Shown here: one piece after another, positions 10,249 through 18,487 of the stretch
Numbering within the stretch: position 1 is the first letter of the stretch
Layout: each line of letters begins with the position of its first letter
Virus record (IMG/VR): IMGVR_UViG_3300042465_001782
Coordinates: 1-49,817 of that record
Length of the DNA stretch: 49,817 bases
Direction: 5' to 3' (one strand)
Source of the DNA: a virus
Notes under the pieces: generated by a model
What the model was told of the DNA's origin: nothing
The model's database searches: none
What the model saw: only the letters and a program-made list of their open reading frames with translations
Made by a program: the position numbers and the translations under genes

Positions 10249-11306
10249 AGTTCTTGAAATTTACCAGTTATAGCTATTTCATCATTAGATTCTATTGCAA
10301 AAGTTAAATTACTAAATACAAATATAATTTCTTTTGTAAATCCATTATATGAATATGTGTAAAATGATGGAGAAATAAAATCACCATTTATATAAACTCT
10401 AAACCAATTATCAGTATCAAATATACCAACCAATTCGGATGGTAATAATGGCTTCTTTACATTTGTTAATTTTACAGTTGTTGCGTTTACAAACTCACCC
10501 ATTTGAGAACCTCTAATTGCAACGAAATCAATAATTTGCCCATACTCATTATATAATGTAGGTGATGCGAATAAATCACCACTTAAATCAGTCTCAACAC
10601 CAAACACAACTCTTTTCTTTGAGTATTCTTTTTTAATTGTTGGAACTTTATTAAATGTTTCAGGAAGTAAATAAGCGTTTACAGTCATTGTGAATGTAGT
10701 ACGAATTACTCTTTCAGTTCCCTCACCAACTTCTTGCTGATTTTCAAATGAATCTAATCTTGTTCTAAATTTATATCCACTTTCAGTTCCCCAATATCTA
10801 TCAGTAGCGTATTGAAATGCTTCTACAATTTTATTCATATGTTCTGTAAATGATGTCCAAATCATTACTTCATATGTTACAGTCACATAATCAGGAACAG
10901 CAACGTTGTACAATTCCTTTACAGGTTGTACTCCATTTTGTAAACTGAATCTTTCGTATCTATTTGTTTTAGAATATGTTTGGTATGCCGGCATTCTAGC
11001 ACCATCCTTAAAATTTTGCCTAGTATCATCTCTTTGTATAGAGTTTCTCTTAAACATTATTAAAGGTATTTGTATTCTACCTCTTTGGTCTCTTAGATAT
11101 CCGTTCTTTCTTGCACCTTCCCATCTTTCAGCATTACCATATATTAATGGAACTTTAACAATTGCTGCGTTTTCTTCAACTTCAGGTATAATTGTTGCTA
11201 CCATATATTCAGCAATAGTAGTATCAATATCAATTAGTTTTACACCTTTTTGATATTGCTTTTCTATTGGTAGTTGATTTGCTCTATTTATATCGTTTCT
11301 TTCCAT
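10245..11306 (-). CDS. gp15: Tail sheath terminator/stabiliser-like protein (gp15-like)
   Basis: A 353-aa protein third in the series after the capsid gene: gp13-like, gp14-like, then this one. That is the T4 order for neck and tail-completion genes. Residues about 45-85 contain VKVPLIYGNAERW followed by IQIPLIMFKRNSI, the type of core seen in gp15-like sheath stabilisers (a 'VP-x-x-YG' strand, then a proline strand). A central YEVMIWTSFTEHMNKIVEAF segment fits the same family. T4 gp15 is 272 aa; the extra length here is a C-terminal beta module (FRVYINGDFIS, EIAITGKF) shared with the next two genes. The start overlaps the upstream stop (TAATG). The family call rests mainly on synteny. Confidence 0.6.
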   Translation of the reverse strand: MERNDINRANQLPIEKQYQKGVKLIDIDTTIAEYMVATIIPEVEENAAIVKVPLIYGNAERWEGARKNGYLRDQRGRIQIPLIMFKRNSIQRDDTRQNFKDGARMPAYQTYSKTNRYERFSLQNGVQPVKELYNVAVPDYVTVTYEVMIWTSFTEHMNKIVEAFQYATDRYWGTESGYKFRTRLDSFENQQEVGEGTERVIRTTFTMTVNAYLLPETFNKVPTIKKEYSKKRVVFGVETDLSGDLFASPTLYNEYGQIIDFVAIRGSQMGEFVNATTVKLTNVKKPLLPSELVGIFDTDNWFRVYINGDFISPSFYTYSYNGFTKEIIFVFSNLTFAIESNDEIAITGKFQEL

Positions 11307-11767
11307 TATACTATTCTCATTTCAGTTTGTATAGAACTACGTCTAGTCATAAATGTTGAACATATAAGTGAGAAATGTTCTTCCTCTCCAGTTCTACCAC
11401 CAATTAAAAAATCTTCTCTTACATTATCAATTTCAAAATAAGCATTGTTGTGAAAAATAATATCTCCAATTTCAGGATAGAATCCTTTATCTTCTAAAGT
11501 AAATCTATTAAAACGGAATTCAACAGTTTGTGATGCATCTGCTCCAAACCCTTCATAATTAGCGCTGGTATCTTGTCTATCAATAATAGCGTTACACTCC
11601 ATACCATTATAATAAGTTTTAGAAAGAGATTCACCATATAGATTTGTTTTACTATCTTCGATAATAAGCTTGTAAAGTACCACAGCGGTTGTTACCACTG
11701 CATCTACTAATTCTCTAGAGATTCCTTCGAAGAATCTTATATCTCTACCTAATGCAAATCTTGCCAT
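11306..11767 (-). CDS. gp14: Neck protein (gp14-like)
   Basis: A 153-aa protein beginning MARFALGRDIRFFEGISREL, with VVLYKLIIEDSKTNLYGESL at about 29-48. The 'YKI/L...TK-x-N-x-YGES' pattern is typical of T4-type neck protein gp14 relatives, which join the capsid portal to the tail. It is shorter than T4 gp14 (256 aa). Its position directly after the gp13-like gene (2-bp gap) and before the gp15-like gene supports the call. The stop overlaps the next start (TAATG), which implies coupled translation. Confidence 0.6.
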   Translation of the reverse strand: MARFALGRDIRFFEGISRELVDAVVTTAVVLYKLIIEDSKTNLYGESLSKTYYNGMECNAIIDRQDTSANYEGFGADASQTVEFRFNRFTLEDKGFYPEIGDIIFHNNAYFEIDNVREDFLIGGRTGEEEHFSLICSTFMTRRSSIQTEMRIV

Positions 11768-11769
11768 AA

Positions 11770-12933
11770 TTATCCGATATAAATTGCTAATGGTACTTTT
11801 TGCAACATTTCTTGTTGTTGCTTAGCTTCGTTAGCTTTATTTTCAAATTGTACTTTTCTACTCAACTCCTCCAATGTTTCTCTTAATTGAGTCATTAGAG
11901 CTTCCTTTTCGGTTTGTGCTTCACTTCTCAATGCTGCTCCATCTAAACTAATTTCAGAACCCGGAATTGGAATAGTTGAATATTTTTCTCTAATTGCTCC
12001 CAATAATTCTTTTACTAATGCAAGAGTATATTTTCTAATCCATTGCTTACCAACATCATTTATAGTAGTATATTGAATAAAATCATATCCTGCGTTTGAA
12101 AAATCAGAAACTACATTTGATTTTACCGATGTAGAATTTGCTATAAAATCTTTTCTTACAAAATAATCAATGTAAATATCAGGTTTTGTTGATATTGTTG
12201 TAGCTGTTGGTCTTGGGAATATAGTAAGTTTATTATCTACAATATTAAACGTATGTGCCGATTTTCTAATTTGGTCATTAAATTCAATATGTTGTATTCT
12301 TAATAAATCCTCAAATACAGGCATCAATACAAATTGTGCTGCCGGTGAATATGAACCAAATCCAAATTCATCAATTAAATTTAAAGTACCTTGTCCACTT
12401 ACTGAATACGGGTCAAAGAAACGATTGATTGCTGGCGTTGCTTCAAAATAAACTTTACTAACATCAATACGATTACCACTCTCACTTACCGCAGATATTA
12501 ATGTATCTAAATCATACACTTGCTGACCTTCGGTTAAAGTTATCTTTGTTTTCTTAATTTCAGTATTTCCACCAACTCCTACTAAAGTACCATATGCATC
12601 TGAAATTTGTACTAAATGCGGTAATATGCTACCTTCTACTAATTTTCCAGAATAGTTAGTACCAGTATCTCTACCTTTAAGAGAATACAGGTCATTACGA
12701 ATATTAAATTGATTTACTTGTGCGGAGTATTCAGATACCGATTCCTCAAAACATGCATAGAAGTTTTCATCCTGCAATTCTACGTTTTGAATAGGAAAAC
12801 CTAATCTTCTAGCACACCATAGTGCCATTTTTGGTGCATCTTCTTGGAATACATAATCATCATCGTATATTCCAAAGGGAGTTTGTCCCGGAAAGAATGA
12901 AGATGAACCCGGATATATTAATTCTTGTGCCAT
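11770..12933 (-). CDS. gp13: Neck protein (gp13-like)
   Basis: A 387-aa protein with an N-terminus LIYPGSSSFFPGQTPFGIYD, then WCARRLGFPIQNVELQD and FYACFEESVSEYSAQVNQFN. This is characteristic of the neck protein placed first in the gp13-gp14-gp15 series of T4-like and cyanophage genomes. It is longer than T4 gp13 (309 aa). A helical C-terminus (about 330-380, rich in E, Q and K) may be a coiled coil. It begins a new unit after the fibre gene at 13011, with an ATATTTATA element 27 bp upstream of the ATG. Family named from memory of conserved segments and from gene order. Confidence 0.6.
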   Translation of the reverse strand: MAQELIYPGSSSFFPGQTPFGIYDDDYVFQEDAPKMALWCARRLGFPIQNVELQDENFYACFEESVSEYSAQVNQFNIRNDLYSLKGRDTGTNYSGKLVEGSILPHLVQISDAYGTLVGVGGNTEIKKTKITLTEGQQVYDLDTLISAVSESGNRIDVSKVYFEATPAINRFFDPYSVSGQGTLNLIDEFGFGSYSPAAQFVLMPVFEDLLRIQHIEFNDQIRKSAHTFNIVDNKLTIFPRPTATTISTKPDIYIDYFVRKDFIANSTSVKSNVVSDFSNAGYDFIQYTTINDVGKQWIRKYTLALVKELLGAIREKYSTIPIPGSEISLDGAALRSEAQTEKEALMTQLRETLEELSRKVQFENKANEAKQQQEMLQKVPLAIYIG

Positions 12934-12959
12934 TTATAAGTACTTTTTTAATCGTTACC

Positions 12960-12968
12960 TATAAATAT
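12960..12968 (-). promoter_or_regulatory. Putative late-promoter element
   Basis: Coding strand reads ATATTTATA, followed by GG, 27 bp upstream of the gp13-like ATG. The same core recurs before other structural units. Confidence 0.4.
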
Positions 12969-13010
12969 AAAAAAATTAAAGAATAGTGTTTAGAATCGGA
13001 TTATCTAAAA

Positions 13011-14969
13011 TTATGCCACTTGCGTTACTGTCACAATTACCGATGGTGTTGCCGGTCTAGTTGGTGATACCTGCGTTCCCTTATATTGCAATTGTCCGTT
13101 TGCCGTTGTTTTTGACCAATACAATTCTACATAACTTCCGGATGTAATTGGAGTTAAGAAGTTTAATGCTGCCACTTGAAATCCACCACCACTTACCTTT
13201 TCAATAGAGAAATCCGTATTTGAATTAGCTATATTAGAACCTGTCATAGCAAACCAAACAGAAAAATCACACACTTGGTTTGATGTGGTATGTAGTTGTG
13301 CTGAAAATTGAATATTGTATAATCCTGTATTTTGTGCGTAAATTCTAGTTGGAAATCCACTAGCATTATTGCCCACATAGATACCTTCAAATTCAGGTAC
13401 CGGAACTTCTAACTTCATAGCGTATGCCGTATTAGCAGAACCAGTTTGAGTTTCTAATGAAGCCCATTGTCCGTAATTGAATAACTTATTTCCCCATCTA
13501 TAAAAAGAATGCGGTGATTGCAAATTTAAATCACCATCTATTTGTAGTGAACCTGTAAATGAGCCACTTACATTAATTGAACCACTTAAAATGGTGTTAC
13601 CAATTAGAGTATTATTACCAATTTGAGTTGTAGAACCACTTATAGTTTGATTACCTAATACATTCAATGAACCAGTTATCTCCACTGCATTTTCTGCAGC
13701 GTATATAAGATTACTTCTATTACCACCATCAATTCCATTACCTACAATAAAAGCGGATTGTACGGGTGATACAAAATTATATTGACCTGTTACGTGTTGT
13801 CTTTGACCTAATGCTATTGTTTGATAACCTTCGGCATGTGAATATGAACCGGATGCTATTGTTTCTTGACCTTCAGCATGTGAGTAATCTCCTTTTGCTT
13901 GTGTAAAATCTCCTTCAGCGTGTGAGTAGTTTCCTATTGCTTTAGTAACACTTCCTTCAGCATGTGATTGGTCTCCGGTTGCTAGATTTCCCTCTAATCC
14001 GTGAATAAGAGAACCTGTTATAGTTTGATTACCATTAAATTGATTAGAACCGGTTGTTGCGAATGAACCACTATCTATTGAGAATCCAGAAGTTCCTGAT
14101 GTACCACTTGTACCACTACTACCACTTACTCCAGAAGTTCCTGATGTGCCAGAAGTTCCGCTTACTCCAGAAGTACCGGATGTGCCAGATGTTCCACTAC
14201 TACCACTTACTCCACTTGTACCAGAAGTTCCTGATGACCCACTAATTCCAGAAGTTCCTGATGTACCGCTACTCCCATTTTCTCCACTTACACCGCTCGT
14301 ACCACTTGTTCCTACACTACCACTTACACCGCTAGTCCCACTACTTCCACTAATTCCAGATGTGCCAGAAGTTCCAGATGTTCCACTACTTCCACTTACA
14401 CCGCTTGTACCACTACTACCATTTACTCCAGATGTACCGCTTGTACCCGATGTACCGCTACTACCATTTTCTCCACTTACTCCAGACGTTCCCGAAGTGC
14501 CACTTGTTCCAGATGTGCCGCTTGTACCATCACTACCACTTATACCACTAGTCCCACTACTTCCACTTACTCCAGAAGTTCCTGATGTACCACTTGTGCC
14601 ACCAGTTCCACTTACTCCAGATGTTCCACTACTTCCAAAGAATGTACCATTTAAACCTGATGTTCCAGATGAACCAGCCGTACCACCTGCTCCAGTTATA
14701 CCGTTTGAACCGGATGTACCCGATGTACCATTACTTCCTATTCCAGAAGTTCCCGATGTGCCGGTTACTCCGCTTGTTCCAGATGTTCCCGAAGTACCAG
14801 TATCAAAACCTCTTGGCCCTACCGGTCCTTGAACTCCTGCCGTTGCTATTATTATTTCCGGTTGTGAAGTTTGGACAGTTATTTCCGTTATCGCAGTTTC
14901 AATTGCAACATTTGTTTTTGGTATTTCAACTTGGACAGTTGTAATATTTTTTTCTATTTGTATTGACAT
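13011..14969 (-). CDS. Collagen-like fibre with SHAEG repeats
   Basis: A 652-aa protein in four parts. Residues 1-50 are a beta-rich attachment region ending VQGPVGPRG. Residues about 58-295 are almost unbroken Gly-X-Y triplets, mainly GTS, GVS and GSS, a collagen-like triple-helix pattern with Thr or Ser instead of proline. Next (about 330-400) come SHAEG repeats (four SHAEG units separated by about 14 residues), as in head domains of YadA-type trimeric adhesins. The C-terminus (about 470-652) is beta-rich and resembles a C1q/TNF-like jelly roll (GLYNIQFSAQLH). It is probably a trimeric virion fibre. The stop of the upstream gene is 2 bp away, so the two are coupled. The density of Ser and Thr makes it a possible glycosylation target. 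Confidence 0.85.
   Translation of the reverse strand: MSIQIEKNITTVQVEIPKTNVAIETAITEITVQTSQPEIIIATAGVQGPVGPRGFDTGTSGTSGTSGVTGTSGTSGIGSNGTSGTSGSNGITGAGGTAGSSGTSGLNGTFFGSSGTSGVSGTGGTSGTSGTSGVSGSSGTSGISGSDGTSGTSGTSGTSGTSGVSGENGSSGTSGTSGTSGVNGSSGTSGVSGSSGTSGTSGTSGISGSSGTSGVSGSVGTSGTSGVSGENGSSGTSGTSGISGSSGTSGTSGVSGSSGTSGTSGTSGVSGTSGTSGTSGVSGSSGTSGTSGTSGFSIDSGSFATTGSNQFNGNQTITGSLIHGLEGNLATGDQSHAEGSVTKAIGNYSHAEGDFTQAKGDYSHAEGQETIASGSYSHAEGYQTIALGQRQHVTGQYNFVSPVQSAFIVGNGIDGGNRSNLIYAAENAVEITGSLNVLGNQTISGSTTQIGNNTLIGNTILSGSINVSGSFTGSLQIDGDLNLQSPHSFYRWGNKLFNYGQWASLETQTGSANTAYAMKLEVPVPEFEGIYVGNNASGFPTRIYAQNTGLYNIQFSAQLHTTSNQVCDFSVWFAMTGSNIANSNTDFSIEKVSGGGFQVAALNFLTPITSGSYVELYWSKTTANGQLQYKGTQVSPTRPATPSVIVTVTQVA
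14082..14798 (-). repeat. Gly-Thr-Ser triplet repeat region
   Basis: About 79 consecutive Gly-X-Y codon triplets inside the fibre gene. Units such as GTSGTSGVSGSSGTSG recur with silent variation. Occasional breaks (NGS, ENGS, SDG) interrupt the pattern. The DNA is a degenerate 9-bp repeat, which should make length variation by slippage easy. Confidence 0.85.
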
Positions 14970-14970
14970 C

Positions 14971-15351
14971 CTATCGTGTTACGTTTTTAGATAACTTAAC
15001 TTTACCTTCTAATAAACGGGTAACCTCATTACCTTTTACTAATTCTAAATCGTAAAATGCTTCACCGAAATTTAATGCGGATGAAGATGCTGCAGATATG
15101 TATATTCCTATTGAACCACTTGCCAATGGAGTTATAAAATTAGAACCACTTAAATTGATTCCCGTATTATCGGACTTTAAAGATGATGATAGTGAAAGAA
15201 AGACATCAGATGATTCAACACCCGGTCTGATTTGCATTCTAGCATGATAACCACTCAAATCAACTGCTGAACCTGATTCATCGTTCCAATTGATTTGAAA
15301 ATTTGTTGTTGCTCCTTGCTCTATTATAAAAGAGTATTTTCCTGCTGCCAT
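14971..15351 (-). CDS. Small virion structural protein, fibre-associated
   Basis: A 126-aa protein: an N-terminal FIIEQGATTNFQINWND, then VDLSGYHARMQIRPG and a C-terminal FYDLELVKGNEVTRLLEG. This combination ('EQGAT...', 'DLSGY-x-ARMQIR', 'YDLEL...RLLEG') is a recurrent small beta-sandwich protein beside fibre genes in many phages, similar in outline to N-terminal domains of BppU-type baseplate proteins. It is first in the fibre unit after the terminator that ends the capsid transcript, and is separated by 1 bp from the collagen-like fibre gene. Likely an adaptor or accessory fibre protein. Confidence 0.7.
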   Translation of the reverse strand: MAAGKYSFIIEQGATTNFQINWNDESGSAVDLSGYHARMQIRPGVESSDVFLSLSSSLKSDNTGINLSGSNFITPLASGSIGIYISAASSSALNFGEAFYDLELVKGNEVTRLLEGKVKLSKNVTR

Positions 15352-15373
15352 AAGTAATTCGGTTTAATACTCT

Positions 15374-15382
15374 TATAAATAT
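15374..15382 (-). promoter_or_regulatory. Putative late-promoter element
   Basis: Coding strand ATATTTATA, 23 bp upstream of the fibre-adaptor ATG and directly downstream of the capsid-gene terminator, where a new promoter is needed. Confidence 0.45.
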
Positions 15383-15418
15383 TAAAATGTTGGAAAGGGG
15401 TAAAAATAAAAAAGACAT

Positions 15419-15450
15419 AAAAAAGGGAGATGATTTCTCACCTCCCTTTT
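15419..15450 (-). terminator. Rho-independent terminator after capsid gene
   Basis: On the minus strand the stem AAAAGGGAG / CTCCCTTTT (extendable by TGA/TCA around one mismatch) is followed by a run of T. It lies about 50 bp after the capsid stop and closes the scaffold-capsid transcript. Confidence 0.8.
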
Positions 15451-15499
15451 AATATTGAACCGTTACCAGTTAAACTTAGTAAAGTATCAACTTTTATCC

Positions 15500-17164
15500 T
15501 TAGATAGAAGCTAAATCTTTAACATAAATCTTACCGTAATATTCAGGACGCACCATTTTCTTAGCGTATCTTGTCATCACACCTCTACGTGGAGTAAAGT
15601 TTTGAGGGTCATACACTAATGGAGTCATAATCAATGGAACATATGGAGCGTAAACAGCACCAGTCTCTAAGAAGTTGTTACCTCTATAACCCATCAAGAT
15701 TTCGTTAGAAGTCATGTAAGGGTTTTTGTAAACTGTGTATCTATTGCTCATAGAACCAACTGCAGTAACACCAGCAGCGAACTGCATTGCGTCTTTATCT
15801 GCATTTACAACGAATCCAGGAATTGATTCTAAAACAGTACAAACATCAGGAGAAGCAACGATAAAGTTAGCACCACCTCTTAATGTTAATTGATGAATCT
15901 TGTTAGATACTTTGTTCAATTTAACACCTAAAGTTTGAAACCATGCATTCTTTGTGTATGCATTAGAAGAACCACCTATGTTAGCCCAAGTACCGCTAGA
16001 ACGTACATATTCCTCACCTACAGTTGTAGACCAGTATTCAGTAGTCAAAGCGTTTGATTTTAACATATCTAAGATTTCTAAATCAATCTCTAAAGAGATA
16101 TAATCAGATAACATAGAAGTTAATTCAGCTTCAGCATCGATTGAATGGTATGCATTCAAATCTTGTGCTAATTCAGGAGTCCATACTGCTTTCAACTTAC
16201 GAGTCTTAGCAACGATTGCCTCAGATTTTAATTCAAGATCAATTTCAGGAATATCCAATGCAGTTGTTTGGTTACCATAAGTTGGTGTAGGAAGTTGACC
16301 TGATTGGTCTTCGAAATCACCTCTATCGTAAGCTACAGGAACTTCAGAATAAGTGATAGCCGCAGTACCAGCGTTTGCTAATGCAGCTCTTTGAGCTAAA
16401 GAAGCAGAAACGAAGATTACAACGTTAGTACCAGATACATAGTTGAATTGACTTAAGTTTGCAGTTACACCAGACGAAACTTGGAAAGAACGTACTGCTT
16501 CAGTATCAGCTGTTGCAGAGATGTTAGCTTTAGGAATAGTTAATTTAACTATTTGCTTTCCAGTTGTTGTATCACCAGATGTAGATGCTGAATAGAACGA
16601 ATCAAATCCACAATCAACCCAAGAAGCTGAAGTTTGTGCACTTACAGTAGCAGTTACAGATTGGTCGTTTACTGAATAACCATAACGTCCTTCACCATAA
16701 AGACCGTTTACAGCTGCTTTAGTTCTACCAAAATCAGCTGCGTCTGCACCAGATGCAGTTGTGTGGTTACCACCAAATAAAGATTGACCACTATATTGTG
16801 ATGCAGCTCCTTGTTGTGTACCATATTTGAAGTCTAAGAAGAAGATAAGACCTGAAGGTAAATTCATTGGTTGAACACTAACGAATTCCTTAGATGCGAT
16901 TTCTCCGAAGATTCTTCTTACTAAAGGTAAAGCAACACCAGACCACTCCTCAGAACCTGAAGATGTACCTGTTTGAGTTGCCTCATCCAACAATTGTTTT
17001 GCTTGGTTCTCTAAAAGAACAGCCATAGAGTGTTGGTCTCTATCTTTCATACCTTCTAAAAGGCCAGTTTTCTCCCATTTGCTTTTCAATTGACGTGTTT
17101 CAGCCAACATTACTGCTTGTGGGTTCTTGCCTTCCATAAGTTTGCTTAAATCAAAATTTGCCAT
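15500..17164 (-). CDS. gp23: Major capsid protein (gp23)
   Basis: A 554-aa protein (T4 gp23 is 521 aa). Residues 27-37 KSKWEKTGLLE, then MAVLLENQAKQLLDEA, PLVRRIFGEI and FVSVQPMNLPSG are hallmark gp23 segments. In T4 the prohead protease removes the first 65 residues after an (I/L)-x-E site; here LLDE|A at 61/62 fits both consensus and position. Mid-protein (about 170-290) is Ser/Thr-rich and may hold a surface insertion. The C-terminal half (YKNPYMTSNEILMGYRG, ENFTPRRG-like segments) is typical. It follows the scaffold gene by 26 bp and has an A-rich leader (AAATAAATAAAAATG) with no Shine-Dalgarno. A strong terminator follows. Confidence 0.97.
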   Translation of the reverse strand: MANFDLSKLMEGKNPQAVMLAETRQLKSKWEKTGLLEGMKDRDQHSMAVLLENQAKQLLDEATQTGTSSGSEEWSGVALPLVRRIFGEIASKEFVSVQPMNLPSGLIFFLDFKYGTQQGAASQYSGQSLFGGNHTTASGADAADFGRTKAAVNGLYGEGRYGYSVNDQSVTATVSAQTSASWVDCGFDSFYSASTSGDTTTGKQIVKLTIPKANISATADTEAVRSFQVSSGVTANLSQFNYVSGTNVVIFVSASLAQRAALANAGTAAITYSEVPVAYDRGDFEDQSGQLPTPTYGNQTTALDIPEIDLELKSEAIVAKTRKLKAVWTPELAQDLNAYHSIDAEAELTSMLSDYISLEIDLEILDMLKSNALTTEYWSTTVGEEYVRSSGTWANIGGSSNAYTKNAWFQTLGVKLNKVSNKIHQLTLRGGANFIVASPDVCTVLESIPGFVVNADKDAMQFAAGVTAVGSMSNRYTVYKNPYMTSNEILMGYRGNNFLETGAVYAPYVPLIMTPLVYDPQNFTPRRGVMTRYAKKMVRPEYYGKIYVKDLASI

Positions 17165-17190
17165 TTTTATTTATTTTTTTTATGGGTTTT

Positions 17191-18297
17191 TTATTTTATG
17201 ATACCAGCTAATTGCTTAAAGCGATTTGCTAATTCATTACTTTCTGCGATGATTTCTTTTTTAGGAGCTGTTGAAGCTTGAGCCTTAGAAGCAATACCTT
17301 CGGTAATGTTCTTTTTAACTTGAGCTACTTTTCTTTCAGTTCCTGTGAATTTCATTGATTCAGAAAGTGTTGCGTAAACTAATTTTACTTCTCTTACAGT
17401 TGAAGTTCTGTCTAAATTTTCTACAACTTTAACTTTTTGTTCGTTAGTTAAGTTATAACCTCTGAACAATTTGTTAGCGTATAATAATTTAGCGTTTAAA
17501 AGGTTTACTTCGTTGATTGTGTTTTTCAAAGATTTAATAACAGCCAATGCTTCTTCTAATTCAGCTTTAATAGCTTCGTTAGCTGCTGCATCTACCGCTG
17601 GTGCTTCTTCTTCAGCTTCATCATCTCCATATCCCATTTCTCTTAGAATTTCGTCTAAGTCGATTTCATCATCAGCCATAGCTGGGTCTTCACCCTCTAT
17701 TGCTGGTTCTTCAGTTGGTTCAGCTGCTACTGGTTCTTCAACCGGCATATCTTCACCTTCCATAGCTGGCGCTTCAGCAGGAATTTCTTCCTCACTTTCT
17801 TCACCTGCGATTTGTGCTTCTAACTCTCTGATGATAGATTCTAAATCTAACTCATCTTCGTCAGTTGCATCCATGTCCATTTCTGGAGCCATGTCTTCAC
17901 CTTCAAAAGCTGCTGGTTCTTCTGCAGGAATTTCTTCTTCTGCACCGAACTCATCTTCGCCTTCAGTAAGGTCTTTAACTTTGTCGTAGTCTTCTACTTC
18001 GCTTCCAGCTTCGCCAGATTGCTTAGAGATACCACTTAGGTCAGTTTGTGCTGAGTTTGCTTTGTCTGCTGGTTGTTTGTTATCACCACCGCCTAATTCA
18101 CTAGATACATCATTATCTTCGTTCATATCTGCTTCTTCTTCATCACCTTCCATTTCGGCTTGTAATTTCTTAGAAAGAATAGATTGTAAACGAGGAGTAA
18201 ATGCTTCTTCTAGTGCTATTTTAGCATTAGCGATAGCAGTTTCACGTACAGCTTTAGCATCAGCAATTGCTTCTTTCAACAATTTTGAACTTGCCAT
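17191..18297 (-). CDS. gp22: Prohead core scaffolding protein (gp22-like)
   Basis: A 368-aa protein with an N-terminal helix rich in A and K (KLLKEAIADAKAVRETA), a very acidic middle (about 50-235, repeated EE, EIPAEEPA and EGEDM segments), then helical K/E-rich sequence ending NRFKQLAGIIK. Position just before the capsid gene and after the protease and core genes is that of T4 gp22, which forms the core and is degraded by gp21. Several L/I-x-E sites are present. The acidic repeats (EIPAE twice, MEGEDM and similar) suggest internal expansion; T4 gp22 is 269 aa. An AAGGA sequence 8 bp before the ATG is one of the few Shine-Dalgarno-like sites in the window. Confidence 0.85.
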   Translation of the reverse strand: MASSKLLKEAIADAKAVRETAIANAKIALEEAFTPRLQSILSKKLQAEMEGDEEEADMNEDNDVSSELGGGDNKQPADKANSAQTDLSGISKQSGEAGSEVEDYDKVKDLTEGEDEFGAEEEIPAEEPAAFEGEDMAPEMDMDATDEDELDLESIIRELEAQIAGEESEEEIPAEAPAMEGEDMPVEEPVAAEPTEEPAIEGEDPAMADDEIDLDEILREMGYGDDEAEEEAPAVDAAANEAIKAELEEALAVIKSLKNTINEVNLLNAKLLYANKLFRGYNLTNEQKVKVVENLDRTSTVREVKLVYATLSESMKFTGTERKVAQVKKNITEGIASKAQASTAPKKEIIAESNELANRFKQLAGIIK

Positions 18298-18322
18298 TTG
18301 TTTTCCTTATTTATCGGATTTC

Positions 18323-18348
18323 TGAAGTCATTGTATTTGTGGACTTCA
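18323..18348 (-). promoter_or_regulatory. Leader stem-loop before scaffold gene
   Basis: Perfect 7-bp stem TGAAGTC / GACTTCA with a 12-nt loop, 25 bp upstream of the scaffold ATG. On the minus strand it is not followed by T residues, so it is more likely a leader structure or binding site than a terminator. Confidence 0.35.
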
Positions 18349-18408
18349 ATAGAATTTTTTATTGGCGTTTTGGTCACTACACATAAAGGTGAGTATTCAT
18401 TACCAATG

Positions 18409-18431
18409 GAAAAACCTATATGAAATAGGTT
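18409..18431 (-). terminator. Weak terminator after methyltransferase gene
   Basis: Stem AACCTAT / ATAGGTT with a 5-nt loop, followed on the minus strand by TTTTT (the stem end plus three further T). It lies about 57 bp after the methyltransferase stop. Confidence 0.45.
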
Positions 18432-18440
18432 ATTGTATCA

Positions 18441-18448
18441 ATAAATAT
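18441..18448 (-). promoter_or_regulatory. Putative late-promoter element
   Basis: Coding strand GTATATTTATTG, in the 190-bp gap upstream of the scaffold gene. That gap holds this element, the weak terminator and the leader stem-loop, but no gene on either strand. The element is upstream of the terminator, so it may not drive the scaffold-capsid unit. Confidence 0.25.
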
Positions 18449-18487
18449 ACAAAAGATTGAGAAAACGTAATTTTTCTAAAAAATTCT

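Noticed and set aside
14082-14798. Short regularly spaced repeats that could suggest a CRISPR array
   Set aside because: The repeats are 9-bp in-frame coding triplets without unique spacers.
14146-14832. Long proline/valine-rich plus-strand frame
   Set aside because: It is the antisense of the Gly-Thr-Ser triplet repeats; periodic codons keep other frames open. No leader or independent support.
17471-18325. Serine/alanine-rich plus-strand frames
   Set aside because: Antisense of the acidic scaffold gene; composition follows from its GAA/GCT-rich codons.
18298-18487. Possible short gene in the 190-bp gap
   Set aside because: No frame of useful length on either strand; the gap holds hairpins and an A/T element only.
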